From: Paenacidovorax monticola
GTDB lineage: Bacteria > Pseudomonadota > Gammaproteobacteria > Burkholderiales > Burkholderiaceae_C
Direction: 5' to 3'
DNA: 64,000 nt
Assembly (NCBI RefSeq): GCF_014489595.1
Contig: NZ_CP060790.1
Location: forward strand, 1,674,001 to 1,738,000
Under the pieces are notes generated by a model, which saw nothing but the letters and a program-made list of their open reading frames with translations, did no database searches and had not been told where the DNA came from. Both the position numbers and the translations under genes were made by a program. Positions 39,872-50,582 of this stretch are shown here, in pieces. Position 1 is the stretch's first letter, and each line of letters begins with the position of its first letter.

Positions 39872-42006
39872 ATGAAACGTTCCCTCCCCTCCCGCCCCGC
39901 CCGCACGGCCGTGGCCCAGGCCGCGCTGTGGCTGCTGTGCGGCGGCGCGCTCGCACAGACCGCCGAGGCTCCGCCCGATGAGCCGGCTGCCGCCGCACCC
40001 ACCCTGCGCCAGGTGGACGTGGTCGACTCCACCGCCGGCGCCGCCGCCACGCCCGCGCGGCGCGCGCAGAGCAGTTCGCGCCTGGGCCTGTCGGTGCTCG
40101 AGACGCCGCGCGCCGTGAGCGTGATCGACGGCGCGCTGCTGGAACAGCAGATGGCCACCACCGAGCGCGACGTGCTGCGCAACGCGGCGGGCGTGTCCTC
40201 GCGCAGCGAGTACGCCGGCTCGTACTCGCAGTTCGCGATCCGGGGGCTGTGGGCGAACAACACCTACAACTACCTGCGCGACGGTGCCAAGTTCATGCAC
40301 CTGATCGACCCGCCGCTGTTCAACATCGAACGCGTGGAGGTCATCAAGGGCCCGGCCGCGCTGGAGTTCGGCCAGGTCGCGCCGGGCGGCCTCGTCAACT
40401 ACGTGAGCAAGCGGCCGCAGGCCGACCCGCTGCGCAGCGTGAAGGTGGGCGCGGGCAGCCACGGCTGGCGCAGCGCCGAATTCGACCTCACGGGCCCGCT
40501 CAACGCCGACGGCACGCTGCGCTACCGGTTCGACGGCGGCGCAAGCCGGGGCGGCAGCTTCGTGGACGGCAACACGCCGCGCAAGCAGGGCCTGGCGGGC
40601 AGCCTCGAATGGCAGATCACGCCCGACACGCGCTGGCGCGCACAGGCCGAGTACCAGGGCCTCGAAGGCGTCTCCACCGTGGGCCTGGCCGTGCCCGACC
40701 CCAAGAACCCGCGCAGCGCGGACGCCATTCCCGTGGGCACTTTCTACGGCGAGCCCTGGCTGAAGACCGACGGCCATCTGCGCTTCTACTCCACCGAGCT
40801 GCAGCACCGCTTTGCCGACGGGCTCGAAGGGCGCGTACACCTCTCGCGCAACGAGACCTTCCGCAACGTGAACCTGGTTTCTCCCATCGGCCCCGTGAGC
40901 AACGGCAAGGTGGCACGCGGCTACTGGCTCGCACCGGGGCAGGACTACACCTCGGACACCGCGCTGGCCGAGCTGCGCGCGCAGCTGCAGACGGGCGCCG
41001 TGCGCCACACGCTGCTCGCGGGACTCGACTGGCGAGCCATCGAAGGGATCTACGGCGCGCGCGCCACGGGCAACCTCGGCGCGGTGGACCTGTACCGCCC
41101 CGTGGCGGGCCTGGTGCCGCCCATGGTCTCGGGAGGCAAGGCCGCCGTGGCCTCGGACGCGCGCAACACGGGCCTGTTCGTGCAGGACCGGCTCGCGCTC
41201 GGCGACTTCAGCCTGCTGCTGGGCCTGCGCCATGACCGGTTCAAGGACGCCTACACCAAACCCGTCACCGACGTGGGCAAGACCCAGCCCAGCGCCGCGC
41301 TGAGCTGGCAGCCCGCGCCCGGCAGCATGCTGTACGTGAGCCATGCGCGCTCGTTCCAGGCGAACTCGGGCACGCTGCTGTGGGGCGACCGCGCGGCGCC
41401 CCCTTCCGAAGGCAAGCAGCTCGAAGTGGGCTGGAAGCAGGAATGGCTGGGCCAGCGCCTGCTCACCACCGTGTCGGCCTTCGACCTGGAACTCACGAAC
41501 GCCCCGGCCAACGACCCGCTGCACCCGGGCTACTCGGTGCTCACGGGGCGCCAGCGCATCAAGGGCTGGAGTTCGAGGTGCAGGGCCGCATCACGCCCGG
41601 CTGGAGCATCACGGCCCAGGCCACCTTCCTCGACCCGAAGGTACTGGCCGACACCACGGCCGGGGCCAACGTGGGCCACCGCGTCGCGCTCGCCACCCGG
41701 CGCACCGCGTCGCTGTGGACGCAGTACCGCCTGCCCCAGGCACCGGGCCTGTGGATCGGCGGCGGGCTGGTGCACCAGGGCGACAAGTTCACCGCCAACG
41801 ACAACCTGTGGCGCCTGCCTGGCTACACCGTGGTGGACCTCGCGATGGGCTACCAGTTCGCGGGCGGCGTGCGGCTGCAGGCCAACCTGAAGAACGCCAC
41901 CCACCGGCGCTACTACGTGGACGCCTCCACCACGGCCGCGGGCTTCGCCGCCGTCACGCCCGGCGAGCCGCGCTCGCTGTACGTGACGCTGGACTACGCC
42001 TTCTGA
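39872..42006 (+). CDS. TonB-dependent siderophore receptor 3 (one-base frameshift)
   Basis: About 711 residues. Signal peptide (cleavage after ALAQ), TonB-box region (LRQVDVVDS), plug (LSVLETPRAVSVIDGALLEQ, VLRNAAGVSSRSEYAGSYSQ, FAIRGLWANNTYNYLRDGAK, VEVIKGPAALEFGQVAPGGL followed by VNYVSKRP) and barrel. The reading frame changes at 41564-41567: AAG GGC TGG should be AAG GGC CTG GAG, one C missing. After it the barrel goes on (LEFEVQGRITPGWSITAQAT) to the normal end SLYVTLDYAF. The ligand class is unclear; the plug is of the general ferric-siderophore type. It follows the DUF4198 gene by 48 bp and is probably co-transcribed with it. Confidence 0.9.
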
Positions 42007-42083
42007 CCCCGGAGCCGTCTTTGAGCAAACCGCGCTGCAGTGCCCATCCTACAAGCGCAAACCGCTTCACTATCCATAGCAAC

Positions 42084-44237
42084 ATGATCCATCGCACCAC
42101 CCCGGCCGCGCGCACGGCCGCTGCCCAGGCCGTCCTGGCCCTGCTGTGCGGCACCGCCGCGCACGCGCAGACCACCGAGACCACCCTGCCCTCCGTCACC
42201 ATCAGCGCAGGCACCGAGCAGGAGAGCGCCACGGGCCCCGTCCAGGGCTTCGTGGCCCAGCGTGCGCTGTCGGCCACCAAGACCGACACGCCGCTCATCG
42301 AGACGCCGCAGGCCATCAGCGTGGTCACGCGCGACCAGATGGAGGCCCAGGGCGTGCAGACGCTGCGCGAATCCACGCGCTACAGCGCGGGCATCGTGTC
42401 GAGCTACTTCGACAGCCGCGTGGACAGTTTCAAGGCGCGCGGCGGCGACGTGACGCAGTACCTCGACGGGCTCATGCGCACCTACGGCACCTACAACAAC
42501 ATCAAGGTGGAGCCCTACACGCTGGAGCGCGTGGAGTTCCTGCGCGGCCCGTCGTCGGTGCTCTACGGCCAGGGCAGCGTGGGCGGCGTGCTCAACCTCG
42601 CGTCCAAGCGCCCGCAGGCCGAGCGCCTGCGCGAGGTGCAGGTGCAGATCGGCAGCCACGCGCGCAAGCAGATCGCGGCCGACCTCACCGGGCCGCTCGA
42701 CGCCGAGGGCCAGTGGCTCTACCGCCTCGTGGCCGTAGGCCGCGACAGCGATTCGCAGGTGGACCATGTGAAGGACGACCGCACCGTGTTCGCGCCGTCG
42801 CTCACCTGGCGGCCCAACGCCGACACGTCGCTCACGCTGCAGGCCCACTACCAGCGGGACAAGAGCGGCTCGATGATCGGCTTCTTCCCCTGGCAGGCCA
42901 CGCGGCTGCCCAGCCCCTACGGCCGCATTCCCACCCACACCTTCATCAGCGAGCCCGGCTGGGACGCCTACGACACGGACAACACCTCGTGGGGCTACCT
43001 CTTCAGCCACCGGCTGAACGCGGACTGGACGCTGCGCCAGAACCTGCGCCGCACCCTCAGCGACGTGGACTACCGCACGCTGTACACGGGCTTCACGGCC
43101 AACAGCGCCACGGGCCGGCCCGCGCGCCCCGTGTTCAACCCCGACAACCGCACCGTGACGCGCGACGCCGTGTGGCAGCGCAACGGCGGGCGCATGCTGC
43201 TCATCGACACCCAGGTCGAGGGGCGCCTGCGTTCGGGCACGGTGGAGCACACCGTGCTCGCGGGCCTGGACGTGCAGCGCAACCACACGAACCAGGCCAC
43301 CTGGCGTGCGGTCGCTCCCTCCATCGATGTCTACAACCCGGTCTACGGCAACTTCACGCCGCCCTCGGCCTCGGCGCTGGTGCGCCAGCCCGACGTGAGC
43401 CAGAAGCAGCTCGGCGTCTACCTGCAGGACCAGCTGCGCTGGGGCGCGTGGACGGCCACCATGGGCCTGCGCCATGATCGTGCCCAGACCGACACCGAGG
43501 GCCGCCCGGCCGCCGCGATCGACGACAAGGCCTGGACCAAGCGCCTGGGCCTGACCTACCAGGCCGGTGGCGGATGGGCACCCTACGTGGGCTATTCCGA
43601 ATCGTTCCAGCCGCTGGGCGGCGTGGACGTGTACGGCACGCCCTACAAGCCCCAGCGCGGCGAGCAGTGGGAGGCCGGCGTGAAGTGGATGCCCGAGGGC
43701 CGCGGCATCTCGGCCTTCGCGGCCGTGTACCAGCTGCGCGAGAAGAACCGCAAGACCAACGACCCCGCGAACCCGCTCAACAGCCTGCAGATCGGCGAGG
43801 TGAAGATCCGGGGCTTCGAGGCCGAGATGACCGCGAGCCTCGCGCGCCACTGGGACTGGACCGTGGGCTACGCCTATACCGATGCCCGGATTTCGCGCAG
43901 CAACGCGGGCGACCAGGGCCAGCGCGTGGCGGGCGTGCCCAAGCAGACGGCCTCGTCCTGGCTCATGCACCGCTTCGCCGCCACAGGGCGCGGTGGCTGG
44001 ACGGTGGGCGCGGGCGTGCGCTACACGGGGTCGCAGTGGAGCGGCACCACGGCCATCGACACACCGTCGGTGCTACTGGCCGATGCCATGGTGGCCTACG
44101 ACGCGGGCGACTGGCGTCTGGCCCTCAACATCAACAACCTGACCGACAAGGTCAACATCACGCAGTGCCTGGCGCGCGGCGACTGCTTCTACGGCGAGCG
44201 GCGCAGCGTGGTGCTCACGGGCACCTACCGCTTCTGA
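42084..44237 (+). CDS. TonB-dependent siderophore receptor 4 (ferrichrome/FhuA-like)
   Basis: 717 residues. Signal peptide (cleavage after AHAQ), TonB-box region (LPSVTISAG), plug (PLIETPQAISVVTRDQMEAQ, FKARGGDVTQYLDGLMRTYG, VEFLRGPSSVLYGQGSVGGV, LNLASKRPQ), barrel ending SVVLTGTYRF. The segments YGQGSVGGVLNLASK and the late NLTDKVNITQCLARGDCFYG, with a Cys pair near the C terminus, are typical of FhuA-like ferrichrome receptors. There is no strong ribosome-binding site before ATG 42084; the 77-bp gap holds a degenerate copy of the dispersed repeat (atccatagcaac). It is the last gene of the cluster, closed by a hairpin. Confidence 0.9.
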   Translation: MIHRTTPAARTAAAQAVLALLCGTAAHAQTTETTLPSVTISAGTEQESATGPVQGFVAQRALSATKTDTPLIETPQAISVVTRDQMEAQGVQTLRESTRYSAGIVSSYFDSRVDSFKARGGDVTQYLDGLMRTYGTYNNIKVEPYTLERVEFLRGPSSVLYGQGSVGGVLNLASKRPQAERLREVQVQIGSHARKQIAADLTGPLDAEGQWLYRLVAVGRDSDSQVDHVKDDRTVFAPSLTWRPNADTSLTLQAHYQRDKSGSMIGFFPWQATRLPSPYGRIPTHTFISEPGWDAYDTDNTSWGYLFSHRLNADWTLRQNLRRTLSDVDYRTLYTGFTANSATGRPARPVFNPDNRTVTRDAVWQRNGGRMLLIDTQVEGRLRSGTVEHTVLAGLDVQRNHTNQATWRAVAPSIDVYNPVYGNFTPPSASALVRQPDVSQKQLGVYLQDQLRWGAWTATMGLRHDRAQTDTEGRPAAAIDDKAWTKRLGLTYQAGGGWAPYVGYSESFQPLGGVDVYGTPYKPQRGEQWEAGVKWMPEGRGISAFAAVYQLREKNRKTNDPANPLNSLQIGEVKIRGFEAEMTASLARHWDWTVGYAYTDARISRSNAGDQGQRVAGVPKQTASSWLMHRFAATGRGGWTVGAGVRYTGSQWSGTTAIDTPSVLLADAMVAYDAGDWRLALNINNLTDKVNITQCLARGDCFYGERRSVVLTGTYRF

Positions 44238-44250
44238 GTAGCCCACCCCG

Positions 44251-44272
44251 GGGGCTCCGTGGGCGGAGCCCC
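44251..44272. terminator. Hairpin between convergent genes
   Basis: GGGGCTCCG, loop tggg, CGGAGCCCC: a 9-bp GC-rich stem between the stop of receptor 4 and the stop of the convergent aldehyde dehydrogenase gene. There is no T run on either side, so it is a weak or Rho-assisted terminator. Confidence 0.6.
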
Positions 44273-44281
44273 GCAACGGGC

Positions 44282-45718
44282 TTACACGTTGAGGATCGAC
44301 ACCAGGCGCGTGTTCAGGCAGGCCTCGAGCGCCTCGGGGCCGCCCTCGGAGCCGTAGCCCGAATCCTTGATGCCGCCGAACGGCAGCTCGGGCATGGGCG
44401 CAGCGGGCTGGTTGATCCACAACATGCCCACCTCGAGCCGCTGCGACAGCAAATGGGCATGTTGCAGCGAGCGCGTGAACGCATAGCCCGCCAGGCCAAA
44501 GGGCAGCCGGTTGGCTTCGGCCACGGCCTCCTCCATGGTGTTAAAGCCGCGCACGGCGGCCACGGGGCCGAAGGGCTCGTCATTGAAGATGCGGGCCGAC
44601 AGCGGCACGCCGTCGATCACCGTGGGCGCGAAGAAATTGCCTTCGCCTGCGATGCGCTCGCCGCCTGCCGCCACCGTGGCGCCCTGGGCCACGGCGTCGC
44701 GCAGCAGTTCGGTGATGGCGGTGACACGGCGCGGGTTGGCCAGCGGGCCCATCTGCGTGCCCTCGGCGAGGCCGTCGCCCACCTTCAGGCCCTGCGCATG
44801 GCGCGCGAGCGCGGCCACGAAGTCGGCACGGATGCTCTCGTGCACCAGGAAGCGCGTGGGCGAAATGCAGACCTGGCCCGCGTTGCGGAACTTGGCGCCG
44901 CCCGCGACCTTGATGGCCAGCTCCAGGTCGGCGTCCTCGGCCACGATCACGGGCGCGTGGCCGCCCAGCTCCATGGTCACGCGTTTCATGTGCTGGCCCG
45001 CGAGCGCCGCGAGTTGCTTGCCCACGGGCGTGGAGCCCGTGAACGTGACCTTGCGGATCACGGGGTGCGGAATGAGGTACGACGAGATCTGTGCCGGATC
45101 GCCGTAGACCAGGCCCACGGTGCCGGCGGGCACGCCCGCGTCGGCGAACGCGCGCACCAGCTCGGCGGGGCTTGCGGGCGTCTCCTCGGGCGCCTTCACA
45201 AGGATGGAACAGCCCGCCGCGAGCGCAGCCGCCATCTTGCGCACCACCTGGTTGATCGGGAAGTTCCAGGGCGTGAACGCGGCCACGGGACCCACGGGGT
45301 CCTTCACCACCATCTGGCGCGCGGCCGGGTTGCGCGAGGGCACGATGCGGCCGTACACGCGCTGACCCTCGTCGGCCGCCCACTCGATGATGTCGGCGGC
45401 GAACAGCGTCTCGGCACGCGCCTCGGCCAGCGGCTTGCCCTGCTCCTGCGTGAGCAGCGGCGCAATGGCGTCGGCACGCTCGCGCAGCAGCGCGGCCGCG
45501 CGGCGCAGGGTCTTGCCACGCTCGAAGGCGGGGATGTCGCGCCAGGCCAGAAAGCCCTGCTGCGCGGCCGCGAGCGCGCGGTCCAGGTCCGCGATGCCCG
45601 CATGGGCCACGCGGCCGATCTCGCGGCCCGTGGCGGGGTTGAAAACGGCCAGGGTCTTGCCGTCGGCAGCGTCCTGCCATTGGCCGGCGATGAAAAGGCG
45701 GGTGTCGGGATAGCTCAT
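44282..45718 (-). CDS. NAD(P)-dependent aldehyde dehydrogenase (succinate-semialdehyde dehydrogenase type)
   Basis: 478 residues, cytoplasmic. The ALDH fold shows [20 protein letters not shown], the cofactor loop [15 protein letters not shown], the general-base Glu in [20 protein letters not shown], and the catalytic Cys in [19 protein letters not shown]. Length and the QVCISPTRF form agree with GabD-like enzymes that oxidise succinate or other semialdehydes. I chose ATG 45718 ([14 protein letters not shown]) over one at 45760, as family members start here. It stands alone, convergent to receptor 4. The true substrate cannot be told; 2-oxoglutarate semialdehyde is an alternative. Confidence 0.85.
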   Translation of the reverse strand: MSYPDTRLFIAGQWQDAADGKTLAVFNPATGREIGRVAHAGIADLDRALAAAQQGFLAWRDIPAFERGKTLRRAAALLRERADAIAPLLTQEQGKPLAEARAETLFAADIIEWAADEGQRVYGRIVPSRNPAARQMVVKDPVGPVAAFTPWNFPINQVVRKMAAALAAGCSILVKAPEETPASPAELVRAFADAGVPAGTVGLVYGDPAQISSYLIPHPVIRKVTFTGSTPVGKQLAALAGQHMKRVTMELGGHAPVIVAEDADLELAIKVAGGAKFRNAGQVCISPTRFLVHESIRADFVAALARHAQGLKVGDGLAEGTQMGPLANPRRVTAITELLRDAVAQGATVAAGGERIAGEGNFFAPTVIDGVPLSARIFNDEPFGPVAAVRGFNTMEEAVAEANRLPFGLAGYAFTRSLQHAHLLSQRLEVGMLWINQPAAPMPELPFGGIKDSGYGSEGGPEALEACLNTRLVSILNV

Positions 45719-45824
45719 GGGAATGTGCAAAGGAATGTGAGGTTGGCGGAGGGTGCGCAAGCACTATAGACCCGCCCCCGCCCCTTCGCACGCCGGGGGC
45801 TATCCCCCTCAGTCCTCCCGGGGA

Positions 45825-47279
45825 CTACCCCGCCGTGGCGGCGGCCTCGCCCCAGCCGCCGCCCAGGGCGCGGATCAGCCTCACGGTGGCCTGGTACTGC
45901 GCCGTGCGCACCTGCAGCGCCTGGCGGCGGTTGCGCAGCTCGCTGCGGCGTGCGTCCAGCAGTTCCAGCTGGCTCACGAGGCCGTTGCGGTAGCGCGTGT
46001 CCGACAGCTGCGTGGCCCGCCGCGCCGAGGCCACGGCACGGTCCTGCGCCTCGGCCTGGCCCTCGAGCAGGCGCAGCGCGCCAAGCTGGTCCTCCACTTC
46101 GCGGAAGGCCGTGAGCACCTGCCCCCGGTGCGCGGCCAGGGCCGCGTCGAGCCGGGCCTGCGCGCCCTGCACGCCGGCCTCGCGCCGCCCGCCGTCGAAG
46201 ATCGGCAGAGACAGCAGCGCGGCCGCGCTCCAGGCGCGTGCCGACCACTTGAACAGATCGGACAGCTCGGGCGACGCATAGCCCCCGCTGCCCGTGAGCG
46301 TGATGGCCGGGAACCACGCCGCCTGCGCCACGCCCACGCGCGCCTGCGCGGCCAGCACGGCGGCCTGCGCGGCCGCCACATCGGGCCGGCGCGCAAGCAC
46401 CGTGCCCGGCACGCCGGGCGGAATCACGGGCAGCGCGGCATCGGTGCCCGCCGCCGGCACGGCGAAGCCGCTGGCCACCTCGCCCACGAGCACGGCGATG
46501 GCGTGGGTCAGCGTCTGTTCCTCGCGCGCCAGGGCCAGGGCCTCGGACTCGGTCGAAGCCACCTCGGTCTGCACGCGCGCCACGTCCAGCTCGGCCACGT
46601 CACCGGCCTGGAAGCGCCGCTGCGTGAGCCGCAGCGTGCCCTGGTAGGCCGCCAGGCTTTCGTCCACCAGCACGCGCTCGGCCTGCACCGCGCGCAGCTG
46701 CAGATAAGCCTGCGCCACGTCGGCCTGCGCCATGAGCCAAGTGCTCTGCAGCAGCGCGGCCTGCGCATCGGCATCGAGCCGCGCCGCGTCGCTGGCCTGC
46801 GACAGGCGGCCGAACAGGTCGAGTTCGTACGACACGTTCAGGCCCGCTGTGGCCAGCGTGCTCGGCGTGGCGCCGCCCGCCGTGTTCGCGCCGGCCTGGC
46901 GCGCCACACCGCCCTGGGCGCCCACCTGCACCGCGCGGTTCGCGTCGGCGGAGCGCAGCAGCGCGCGCGCCTCGGCCAGGCGCGCCGCCGCCTGCTGGAT
47001 GCTGGTATTGCCCGTGCCCGCGCGCTCCACGAGCGTGTCGAGCACCGGGTCCTGGAAGCTGCGCCACCAGGCGCCGCGCTCCTGGGCCTCGGCCGGCGGG
47101 GCCACGGTCCAGGGCGCGCCGTCCGCCGTCCTGGCAGTGCCAAAGCTCGCGGGCACGGCCACGCCGGCATGTGCCGGGGGCGGCGCGAGCGGCTGCGTCA
47201 TGCAGCCGGCCAGCGCCAGGGCCGCCGCCAGCGGCACCAGGGCGCGCCAGCGCGGGAAGGAGAAAGATCGTTCAGTCAT
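45825..47279 (-). CDS. RND efflux outer-membrane lipoprotein, NodT/OprM family
   Basis: 484 residues. A lipoprotein signal (LVPLAAALALAGC, lipobox LAGC with Cys 26) leads to two TolC-like repeats, each with a long helical hairpin (SIQQAAARLAEARALLRSAD; ADVAQAYLQLRAVQAERVLV; and the second-half ARRATQLSDTRYRNGLVSQL). Typical family words are VSYELDLFGRLSQASDAARL and FPAITLTGSGGYASPELSDL. It is the outer-membrane exit duct of the pump encoded just upstream (36 bp). The ATG 47279 has GGAGG eight bases upstream. It is the last gene of the three-gene operon. Confidence 0.93.
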   Translation of the reverse strand: MTERSFSFPRWRALVPLAAALALAGCMTQPLAPPPAHAGVAVPASFGTARTADGAPWTVAPPAEAQERGAWWRSFQDPVLDTLVERAGTGNTSIQQAAARLAEARALLRSADANRAVQVGAQGGVARQAGANTAGGATPSTLATAGLNVSYELDLFGRLSQASDAARLDADAQAALLQSTWLMAQADVAQAYLQLRAVQAERVLVDESLAAYQGTLRLTQRRFQAGDVAELDVARVQTEVASTESEALALAREEQTLTHAIAVLVGEVASGFAVPAAGTDAALPVIPPGVPGTVLARRPDVAAAQAAVLAAQARVGVAQAAWFPAITLTGSGGYASPELSDLFKWSARAWSAAALLSLPIFDGGRREAGVQGAQARLDAALAAHRGQVLTAFREVEDQLGALRLLEGQAEAQDRAVASARRATQLSDTRYRNGLVSQLELLDARRSELRNRRQALQVRTAQYQATVRLIRALGGGWGEAAATAG

Positions 47280-47315
47280 GTGTGTCCTCCAGGGGCTGCC
47301 GCCAAGGCGCCCCGT

Positions 47316-50300
47316 TCATTCGGTATCGCCGCGGGGCGCGGCCAGCATGGGCTGCCCGCCGCCTGCCGATGCGTCCACGGTGGCTCCGTGGCCGACAATG
47401 GGCGCTTGGTGCGCGCCGTGGTGCGCCAGAGGCCGGTTGCCCGCCATGCGGCGCAGAGCCACGTAGAACACGGGCGTGAGGAACAGGCCGAACGCCGTCA
47501 CGCCGATCATCCCGGCGAACACGGCCACGCCCATGGCGCTGCGCATCTCCGAGCCCGCGCCCGTGGAGAGCACGAGCGGCAGCACGCCCATCACGAAGGC
47601 CAGCGAGGTCATCAGGATCGGGCGCAGGCGCAGGCGGCTGGCCTCGATCGCCGCCTGCACGGGGCTGCGGCCGGCAAACTCCAGCTCACGCGCGAACTCC
47701 ACGATCAGGATCGCGTTCTTGGCCGACAGCCCCACCAGCACGATGAGCCCGATCTGCGTGAACACGTTGTTGTCGCCGCGCGAGAGCCACACGCCCGTCA
47801 TGGCGGCCAGCAGGCCCATCGGCACGATGAGGATGATGGCGATGGGCAGCGTCAGGCTCTCGTACTGCGCGGCCAGCACCAGGAACACCAGCAGGATGGC
47901 GATGGGGAACACGAGCACGGCCGAGTTGCCCGCCAGGATTTCCTGGTAGGTCAGCTCCGTCCACTCGAACGAGATGCCGGGCGGCAGCGTCTCGGCCGCG
48001 ATGCGCTCGATGGCCGCCTGGGCCTGGCCCGACGAATAGCCGGGCGCGGGCCCGCCGTTCACGTCGGCTGCAAGGTAGCCGTTGTAGCGCATGGCACGCT
48101 CGGGGCCGAAGCTGGGCTCCATCTTCAAAAGCGCCGACAACGGCACCATCTCGCCCGTGGTGGAGCGCACCTTGAGCAGGCCCACGTCCTCGGCACGCGC
48201 GCGGTAGGCCGCGTCGGCCTGAACGCGCACGCTGTAGGTGCGGCCGAACTGGTTGAAGTCGTTCGCGTAGAGGCTGCCCAGGTAGATCTGCAGCGTGTCG
48301 AACACGTCGGTCACGGGCACGCCAAGCTGGCGCGCCTTGGTGCGGTCGATGTTGGCATAGAGCTGCGGCACGTTCACCTGCCAGCTCGTGAACAGGCCCG
48401 CCAGTTCGGGCGCCTGGTAGGCCTTGCCCATGAAGGCCTTCACGGCCGCGTCCATGGCCTCGTAGCCCAGCGAGGCGCGGTCCTCGATCTGCAGCTTGAA
48501 GCCGCCCGTGGTGCCCAGGCCCGCCACCGGCGGCGGCGGGAACATGGCGATGAACGCATCCTGGATGCTCCCGTAGGCCTGGTTGAGCTGCCCGGCCACG
48601 GCGGCGCCGCTCTGGTCGGCGCGCGTGCGCTCGGCGAAGGGCTTGAGCATGACGAACACGATGCCCGAGTTGGAGCTGTTCGTGAAGCCGTTGATCGACA
48701 GGCCCGGGAACGCGATCGCATCCTCCACATTGGGGTTCTTGCGCGTGATCTCGCCCATGCGGTGGATCACCTCCTCGGTGCGGTCCAGCGTGGCGCCGTC
48801 GGGCAGTTGCGCGAAGCCGATCAGGTACTGCTTGTCCTGCGCGGGCACGAAGCCGCTGGGCACGGCCTTGAACAGGCCCCAGGTCACGCCCACGAGTGCG
48901 AGGTAGACCGCGAGCATGAGCGCCTTGCGCCCGATCACGCCGCGCACGCCGCCGCTGTAGGCCTCGGAGCCACGGTGGAACACCGCATTGAAGCGGCGGA
49001 AGAAGCCGCCCAGCACGCGGTCCATGCCGCGCGTGAGCGCGTCCTTGGGCTCATGGTGGCCCTTGAGCAGCAGCGCGCTCAGGGCAGGCGACAGCGTGAG
49101 CGAGTTGATCGCCGAGATCACCGTGGAGATCGCGATGGTCACCGCGAACTGGCGGTAGAACTGGCCCGTGAGCCCGCTGATGAAGGCCAGCGGCACGAAC
49201 ACGGCCACGAGCACCAGCGCGATGGCGATGATGGGGCCCGACACCTCGCGCATGGCGCGGTAGGTGGCGTCGCGCGGGGACAGGCCCGAGGCGATGTTGC
49301 GCTCCACGTTCTCCACCACGACGATGGCGTCGTCCACCACGATGCCGATGGCCAGCACCAGGCCGAACAGCGAGAGCGCGTTGATCGAGAAGCCCAGCAG
49401 GTGCAGCACGGCGAACGTGCCCACCACCGACACCGGCACGGCCAGCAGCGGAATGATGGAGGCGCGCCAGGTCTGCAGGAAGAGGATCACCACCAGCACC
49501 ACGAGCGCGATGGCTTCGAGCAGCGTCTGCACCACCGACTTGATCGAGGCGCGCACGAACTGCGTGGGATCGTAGGCGATGCGGTACTCCACGCCCTCAG
49601 GCATGTGCTTCTGCAGCTCGGTCATGGTCTTGCGCACATTGGCCGAGATGTCGAGCGCGTTCGAGCCCGGTGCCTGGAACACGCCGATGCCCACGGCCGG
49701 GTCGTTGTTGAGCAGCGAGCGCAGCGAGTAGTCGGCCGCGCCGAGTTGCAGGCGCGCGATGTCGCGCAGGCGCGTCACCGCACCGTCGCTGCCGGTCTTG
49801 ACGATGATGTCGCCGAACTCTTCCTCGGTGGTCAGGCGGCCCTGGGCGTTGATGGACAGTTGCATGTCCACGCCTGGCAGGCCTGGCGAAGCGCCCACCA
49901 CGCCGGCCGCGGCCTGGATGTTCTGGCTGCGGATCGCGGCCACCACGTCGCTGGCCGACAGACCGCGCTGCGCGACCTTCTGCGGGTCGAGCCAGACGCG
50001 CATGGCGTATTCGCCGCCGCCCCAGATCTGCACCTGGCCCACGCCGGGAATGCGTGCGAGCCGGTCCTTGACGTTGAGCACCGCGTAGTTGCGCAGGTAG
50101 TCGATGTCGTAGCGGCCGTTGGGCGAGACCATGTGCACCACCATGGTGATGTCCGGCGAGCTCTTGACGGTGGTGATGCCCAGGCGGCGCACCTCCTCGG
50201 GCAGGCGCGGCTCGGCCTGCGAGACGCGGTTCTGCACGAGCTGCTGCGCCTTGTCTGGGTCGGTGCCGAGCGCGAAGGTGACGGACAGCGTCATCACGCC

Positions 50301-50561
50301 GTCGGTCGTGGCCTGGCTGCTCATGTAGAGCATGCCTTCCACGCCGTTGATGGCCTCCTCGAGCGGCGTGGCCACGGTCTCGGCAATCACCTTGGGGTTC
50401 GCGCCCGGGTACTGTGCGCGCACCACCACCGAGGGCGGCGCGACCTCGGGGTATTCCGAGATCGGCAGCGACCGCATGGCGATGAGGCCCGAGAGAAAGA
50501 TGAGCACCGACAGCACCCCGGCGAAGATGGGGCGGTCGATGAAGAAGCGGGAGAGATTCAT
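47316..50561 (-). CDS. RND multidrug efflux permease, HAE1 family (MexF/BpeF-like)
   Basis: 1081 residues, proton-driven inner-membrane pump. It starts MNLSRFFIDRPIFAGVLSVL as usual for the family. Twelve spans are expected, with the proton-relay Asp pair in span 4 (AIGIVVDDAIVVVENVERNI), and the porter domain GVGQVQIWGGGEYAMRVWLD. The form FIDRPIFAGVLS and the variant sequence SISEYPEVAPPSVVVRAQYP in the first loop match MexF/BpeF, which export chloramphenicol, quinolones and trimethoprim-like drugs (family knowledge). The C terminus is a long tail rich in His and Gly. The order adaptor-permease-duct (21 and 36 bp spacing) is that of a complete operon. Confidence 0.94.
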   Translation of the reverse strand: MNLSRFFIDRPIFAGVLSVLIFLSGLIAMRSLPISEYPEVAPPSVVVRAQYPGANPKVIAETVATPLEEAINGVEGMLYMSSQATTDGVMTLSVTFALGTDPDKAQQLVQNRVSQAEPRLPEEVRRLGITTVKSSPDITMVVHMVSPNGRYDIDYLRNYAVLNVKDRLARIPGVGQVQIWGGGEYAMRVWLDPQKVAQRGLSASDVVAAIRSQNIQAAAGVVGASPGLPGVDMQLSINAQGRLTTEEEFGDIIVKTGSDGAVTRLRDIARLQLGAADYSLRSLLNNDPAVGIGVFQAPGSNALDISANVRKTMTELQKHMPEGVEYRIAYDPTQFVRASIKSVVQTLLEAIALVVLVVILFLQTWRASIIPLLAVPVSVVGTFAVLHLLGFSINALSLFGLVLAIGIVVDDAIVVVENVERNIASGLSPRDATYRAMREVSGPIIAIALVLVAVFVPLAFISGLTGQFYRQFAVTIAISTVISAINSLTLSPALSALLLKGHHEPKDALTRGMDRVLGGFFRRFNAVFHRGSEAYSGGVRGVIGRKALMLAVYLALVGVTWGLFKAVPSGFVPAQDKQYLIGFAQLPDGATLDRTEEVIHRMGEITRKNPNVEDAIAFPGLSINGFTNSSNSGIVFVMLKPFAERTRADQSGAAVAGQLNQAYGSIQDAFIAMFPPPPVAGLGTTGGFKLQIEDRASLGYEAMDAAVKAFMGKAYQAPELAGLFTSWQVNVPQLYANIDRTKARQLGVPVTDVFDTLQIYLGSLYANDFNQFGRTYSVRVQADAAYRARAEDVGLLKVRSTTGEMVPLSALLKMEPSFGPERAMRYNGYLAADVNGGPAPGYSSGQAQAAIERIAAETLPPGISFEWTELTYQEILAGNSAVLVFPIAILLVFLVLAAQYESLTLPIAIILIVPMGLLAAMTGVWLSRGDNNVFTQIGLIVLVGLSAKNAILIVEFARELEFAGRSPVQAAIEASRLRLRPILMTSLAFVMGVLPLVLSTGAGSEMRSAMGVAVFAGMIGVTAFGLFLTPVFYVALRRMAGNRPLAHHGAHQAPIVGHGATVDASAGGGQPMLAAPRGDTE

Positions 50562-50582
50562 GATCGTGAATCCTTGAGCGCC

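Noticed and set aside
34669..44237. Repeats between the four receptor genes as signs of recent duplication
   Set aside because: The proteins share only family motifs; I found no long identical stretches, so they are old paralogues or were gained separately.
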